DNA of 8,128 bases from positions 1-8,128 of the forward strand of contig CAJMPF010000072.1 in NCBI GenBank assembly GCA_905215195.1. The letters are read 5' to 3'. Source of the DNA: an uncultured bacterium. GTDB lineage: Bacteria > Actinomycetota > Coriobacteriia > Coriobacteriales > Coriobacteriaceae. The notes under the pieces are model-generated. The model had not been told where the DNA came from. It did no database searches and saw only the letters and a program-made list of their open reading frames with translations. The translations under genes were made by a program, and so were the position numbers. Below are positions 5,421 through 8,128 of the stretch, in pieces. Numbering within the stretch: the stretch's first letter is position 1; each line of letters starts with the position of its first letter.

Positions 5421-6790
5421 TAGCGCGGCTCGCCCACAACGGAGCCGGACAAATACCAGGTCTTGGCAACGTCAACGTCAATATCAACGATCTTGCCAAC
5501 AAGCTGATCGATGCTGTAACCCTCGGGGATAGGCGCATGCACGGTCTGATTCTTGGGACTCTTGCCCAGCAGGACCGCATCGTTCTTCTTGCTCGTGCCC
5601 TCAATGAGCGCCGGCACCACAGTATGAAGCTCACCCTGGTTATACTCATGTGCCGTGGTCTCGATAACCTTAACCAGGCGGTTGAAACGCTCGAGAATAA
5701 CCTCATGCGGCGTAGGATCGTCAATCTCGGCGGCCGGGGTACCGGCGCGCTTGGAATAGATGAAGGTATAGGCCTGAGCATAGCGGACCGTCTCGGCAAG
5801 TGAGAGCGTCTGCTCAAAGTCTTCTTCAGTCTCGCCCGGAAAGCCAACGATAATGTCAGTCGAGAGCGCGATATCGGGCATGCGATTGCGGATGCGATCG
5901 ACCAGGCCCAGATAGTCCTCGCGTGTATAACGGCGATTCATCTCTTTGAGGATCCGTGTCGAACCTGACTGGACGGCCAGGTGCAGCTGCGGCATAACAG
6001 CAGGCGTCTCGGCCATGGCGTCGATGGTCTCGGGGAGAAGATCCTTGGGATGCGAAGACGTAAAGAAGATGCGCTCCACACCCGTATCGCCCACGGCACG
6101 CAGCAGATCGGCAAAACGCGGCTTGCCAAACAGATCGCGACCATATGAGTTAACGTTTTGGCCCAGCAGCGTAATCTCACGCACGCCCTGGCGCACCAAA
6201 CCGGTCACCTCGTCGACAATCTCCTCGAAGGGGCGGCTCTTTTCGCGACCGCGCACGTACGGCACGATGCAGTAGGTGCAGAAATTATTGCAGCCCGTCA
6301 TGATGGGCACCCAAGCGTGATACTGGGTCTCGCGATGCCACGGCATGCTCATGGCATCCGTATCCTCATGCTCATTGGTGCGGATATGACGCTTGCCGTC
6401 AAGGAACGCCTCGGCAATGAGCTCGGCCACATGTGCGATAGAATGCGTGCCAAAGATGACATTGACGTTATCGACGTTGGTGAGCAGGCCCTCGCCATCA
6501 CGCTGCGCAATGCAGCCGCCCACGGCAACCACACGCTTGCCCGAAGGCGAAGGCGGCAGGCTTTTGCAGGAATTGCACTGACCGTACAGGCGAGTATCGG
6601 CGGCCTCACGCACACAACATGTCATGAAGACAACGATATCGGCATGCTCGGGATCGAGCGCCATGAGACAGCCATTCGAATCAAGCAGACCGCTCACGCG
6701 CTCGGAATCGTGCTGATTCATCTGGCAGCCAAAAGTGCGGATAAAGTAGGTTTTACCGGCAAGAATATCGCGTACGGAACGCTGGTCCAT
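5420..6790 (-). CDS. miaB: tRNA-2-methylthio-N6-dimethylallyladenosine synthase MiaB
   Basis: MiaB is a radical-SAM enzyme with two iron-sulfur clusters that converts i6A37 to ms2i6A37 in tRNA. With the start at 6790 it has 456 residues. These are an N-terminal UPF0004 domain with cluster cysteines Cys22 (TFGCQMNQ), Cys58 (MTCCVRE) and Cys93 (GGCIAQ); a radical-SAM domain with CNNFCTYC (167-174); and a C-terminal TRAM domain (about 380-452). The usual NTC of the second cysteine motif is MTCC here, and an extra CNSC (72-75) is present. Two close ATGs exist (6796 and 6790); the AGGA at 6800-6803 is 9 nt from the second but only 3 nt from the first. Longer in-frame starts would run into spoVS. 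A 49-nt gap separates it from spoVS, and its stop overlaps miaA, which makes its substrate. Confidence 0.95.
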   Translation of the reverse strand: MDQRSVRDILAGKTYFIRTFGCQMNQHDSERVSGLLDSNGCLMALDPEHADIVVFMTCCVREAADTRLYGQCNSCKSLPPSPSGKRVVAVGGCIAQRDGEGLLTNVDNVNVIFGTHSIAHVAELIAEAFLDGKRHIRTNEHEDTDAMSMPWHRETQYHAWVPIMTGCNNFCTYCIVPYVRGREKSRPFEEIVDEVTGLVRQGVREITLLGQNVNSYGRDLFGKPRFADLLRAVGDTGVERIFFTSSHPKDLLPETIDAMAETPAVMPQLHLAVQSGSTRILKEMNRRYTREDYLGLVDRIRNRMPDIALSTDIIVGFPGETEEDFEQTLSLAETVRYAQAYTFIYSKRAGTPAAEIDDPTPHEVILERFNRLVKVIETTAHEYNQGELHTVVPALIEGTSKKNDAVLLGKSPKNQTVHAPIPEGYSIDQLVGKIVDIDVDVAKTWYLSGSVVGEPR

Positions 6791-6839
6791 GTGCATAAGT
6801 CCTAACGATGGAAGGGAGGCGAATCGAGGCAAGCAGAAG

Positions 6840-7157
6840 CTATGCCACAGGCTTAACATCATCCATGACGACGTTATCCTTAGCAGCTCGATTGATCTGG
6901 TGAACGTAGATAGAAAGGCGGATGGCCGTGCGCGACTCCCCGTTAATGAGGATGTCGGAGAACACGGGCGCGCAGGAAATATCAAAACCGGTTGGAATCA
7001 AAAAACCGCGCGCGATAGCCACGGCCTTAATGGCCTGGTTGACAGCACCAGCGCCGACACACTGGATGTTGACGGGTACACCATCCTTGACCATGCCGGC
7101 GATGGCGCCGGCAACGGACGCGGGCGATGATTTGCTTGATACCTTCAGGCAATCCAT
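6840..7157 (-). CDS. spoVS: Stage V sporulation protein S family protein
   Basis: The 105-residue protein matches the SpoVS fold family: LKVSSKSSP near the N-terminus, SVAGAIAGM, then QCVGAGAVNQAIKAVAIARG and a region ending SRTAIRLSIYV. SpoVS is an Alba-like small protein, and in Bacillus (86 residues from memory) it affects septation and sporulation. Its molecular activity is poorly defined, and nucleic-acid binding is proposed from the fold. This copy carries about 20 additional C-terminal residues with no recognised motif. The start at 7157 is chosen because AGGAG (7165-7169) lies 7 nt upstream and MDCLKVS aligns with the family N-terminus; an in-frame ATG at 7232 would add 25 unrelated residues. 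It lies between a GHKL ATPase gene and miaB. A sporulation role in the host is unlikely if it is a coriobacterium. Confidence 0.92.
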   Translation of the reverse strand: MDCLKVSSKSSPASVAGAIAGMVKDGVPVNIQCVGAGAVNQAIKAVAIARGFLIPTGFDISCAPVFSDILINGESRTAIRLSIYVHQINRAAKDNVVMDDVKPVA

Positions 7158-7164
7158 GAAGAAA

Positions 7165-7169
7165 CTCCT
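7165..7169 (-). promoter_or_regulatory. Ribosome binding site of spoVS
   Basis: AGGAG on the minus strand, 7 nt before the ATG at 7157. It decides the start of spoVS in favour of the short, family-like form. Confidence 0.8.
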
Positions 7170-7207
7170 GCGTTTAAAAGTACGTTTTAACTGCAATAAC
7201 TGTATCG

Positions 7208-7225
7208 TACCGAGCGGACTCGGTA
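7208..7225. other. Small perfect hairpin upstream of spoVS
   Basis: TACCGAG (7208-7214) and CTCGGTA (7219-7225) form a 7-bp stem with a CGGA loop, 7 nt beyond the ATPase stop codon. No T-tract follows on either strand, so a standard terminator is unlikely. It could partly reduce read-through, protect an RNA end or bind a regulator. No convincing promoter was found in the 74-nt gap. Confidence 0.4.
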
Positions 7226-7231
7226 AAGGCA

Positions 7232-8128
7232 CTATTCCTCTTTGGCAAGATCGAAGGTCACAGTGATTCGATCACGCGAAACACGAATCTTTGGGTCGCC
7301 GCAAAGGTTGAGATAGTACCGGGCGGCAAGGTCATTAAAGTCGCGCTCCACAGCACGCGAAAACTGTGCCATGTCATCCTTGGCAATACGTAGCCCGCGA
7401 CGATCCTTCGCGAGATCGACAGGAGCCGGCGAATGCGAGGACGAATCACGCTCGCGCAGCAGACGCGCAGTCACACCGCGAACGGGCTTAATCTGCCCTG
7501 CCAAAATGCGATGTGCCGTGCGCTCGGACATCTCAAGACCCAAACCCGAGCAGATACGGATAAAGTCCTCGGCATCAGAGGCAAGGCCTAAACGATCGAC
7601 AACCGGAAGCTCACTCTCGTCATCAATGAACAGGAGACGCGACGTATCGAGCCGACTTGACGCCTGAGCATAAAGGGTCGCGGCAATCTCAGACGGAGAA
7701 CCAAGATAGACATCGCAACCACGCAACTCCTCGAGCGCAAACTCACAAGCAGCGCGAATAATATTATGCGGGCCGCGAGCACAGACATAACGCCCGTCCT
7801 CATCCTTGACGGCCTGGGGCCAGCTGGACTGATCGGCACGCTCACTGAGGCGGTCGGCCGCAACGCTCACCTTAAAGGCCGAGCCAAGGTCGACACCAGA
7901 CGTGACCACACGGGCCTCATCGGTGTTCTGCTTGATCGAAAACAATGCCATGCCACGACCGTGAACGCCCCAACGGTCCATCTTCATGCTCTCGAGCTTG
8001 GAGGTAACGCGGGCATCGAAGATTCGCTCTTGCATATCCTGCGGAACGCCCGAACCGTTATCCAGAAAGACAAGCGTGCGGACGCCATCTTCCTTGGTCG
8101 TGGCGAGATAGACCTTGTCGGCGCCGGC
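7232..8128 (-). CDS. GHKL-type ATP-binding protein, N-terminus beyond window
   Basis: The reading frame is open to the right edge, so 298 C-terminal residues are visible and the true start is outside the window. An in-frame ATG at 8035 is internal, because the ATP-binding G1 box DNGSGVP (visible residues 23-29) lies upstream of it. TSK follows at 42-44, then the G2 box GVHGRGMALFSI (54-65). This pattern resembles MutL, topoisomerase VI and histidine-kinase ATPase folds, and GSAFKV near the end of that fold suits a GHKL domain. The N box would be outside the window. The remaining 200 or so residues show no motif I know and no membrane segment. It precedes spoVS, miaB, miaA and hflX on the same strand. 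It is not a typical MutL or sensor kinase, and its function is unknown. Confidence 0.82.
   Translation of the reverse strand, partial: AGADKVYLATTKEDGVRTLVFLDNGSGVPQDMQERIFDARVTSKLESMKMDRWGVHGRGMALFSIKQNTDEARVVTSGVDLGSAFKVSVAADRLSERADQSSWPQAVKDEDGRYVCARGPHNIIRAACEFALEELRGCDVYLGSPSEIAATLYAQASSRLDTSRLLFIDDESELPVVDRLGLASDAEDFIRICSGLGLEMSERTAHRILAGQIKPVRGVTARLLRERDSSSHSPAPVDLAKDRRGLRIAKDDMAQFSRAVERDFNDLAARYYLNLCGDPKIRVSRDRITVTFDLAKEE

Noticed and set aside
5195..5803. 202-codon plus-strand frame
   Set aside because: It is antisense to miaA and miaB and has no recognisable domain or ribosome site context.
6158..6805. 215-codon plus-strand frame
   Set aside because: It is wholly antisense to miaB, a clear gene; long antisense frames are common in GC-rich coding DNA.
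6791..6985. Longer miaB start at 6985
   Set aside because: It would overlap spoVS by about 146 nt and add residues unlike any MiaB N-terminus; only the choice between 6796 and 6790 is open.
7158..7232. Longer spoVS start at 7232
   Set aside because: The 25 added residues do not resemble SpoVS, and a clear AGGAG site precedes the internal start at 7157.
7232..8035. GHKL protein starting at the ATG at 8035
   Set aside because: The frame stays open upstream to the window edge and encodes the G1 box DNGSGVP there, so 8035 is an internal methionine.

Overview
The window looks like a chromosomal core region of a moderately GC-rich actinobacterium, most likely Coriobacteriia (Collinsella-like). 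This is an inference from protein character and gene order, not from a database search. The order miaB-miaA-hflX ... lexA | LysM gene-nrdR is, from memory, the same backbone found in Mycobacterium and Streptomyces. Here it is compressed and combined with spoVS, a GHKL-type ATPase and dut. No CRISPR array, insertion sequence, tRNA or rRNA gene was recognised.

Layout: positions 1-303 carry no gene but hold two large inverted repeats, a 51-nt near-perfect hairpin (99-149) and a 101-nt structure with a 28-bp stem (186-286) just beyond the dut stop. Three minus-strand genes follow: dut (304-747), nrdR (752-1195) and a LysM membrane protein (1247-1699). Divergent from these are lexA (1860-2504) and, joined by a TAATG overlap, a membrane acyltransferase-like protein (2504-3208). 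Converging on that pair is a long minus-strand operon read from the right edge: a truncated GHKL ATPase (7232 to beyond 8128), spoVS (6840-7157), miaB (5420-6790), miaA (4482-5420) and hflX (3193-4482). Its last three genes are joined by TAATG stop/start overlaps. hflX and the acyltransferase gene overlap tail to tail by 16 nt.

How the genes fit together: the interval 1700-1859 is an SOS control region with two perfect GAAC-N4-GTTC LexA sites and one near-match. One perfect site lies in the spacer of a TTGACA/GATAAT promoter aimed at the LysM gene. This supports the LysM protein being an SOS-induced division inhibitor of the YneA/DivS/Rv2719c kind, with possible read-through into nrdR (repressor of ribonucleotide reductase genes) and dut (dUTP removal). 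The right-hand operon handles tRNA A37 modification (MiaA makes i6A, MiaB makes ms2i6A) and ribosome rescue (HflX). It is preceded by a SpoVS-family protein and an ATPase whose visible part has clear G1 and G2 ATP-binding boxes but an unrecognised C-terminal half.

Most worth a second look: the lexA divergon, the GHKL ATPase-SpoVS pair, the acyltransferase coupled to lexA, and the large inverted repeat after dut.
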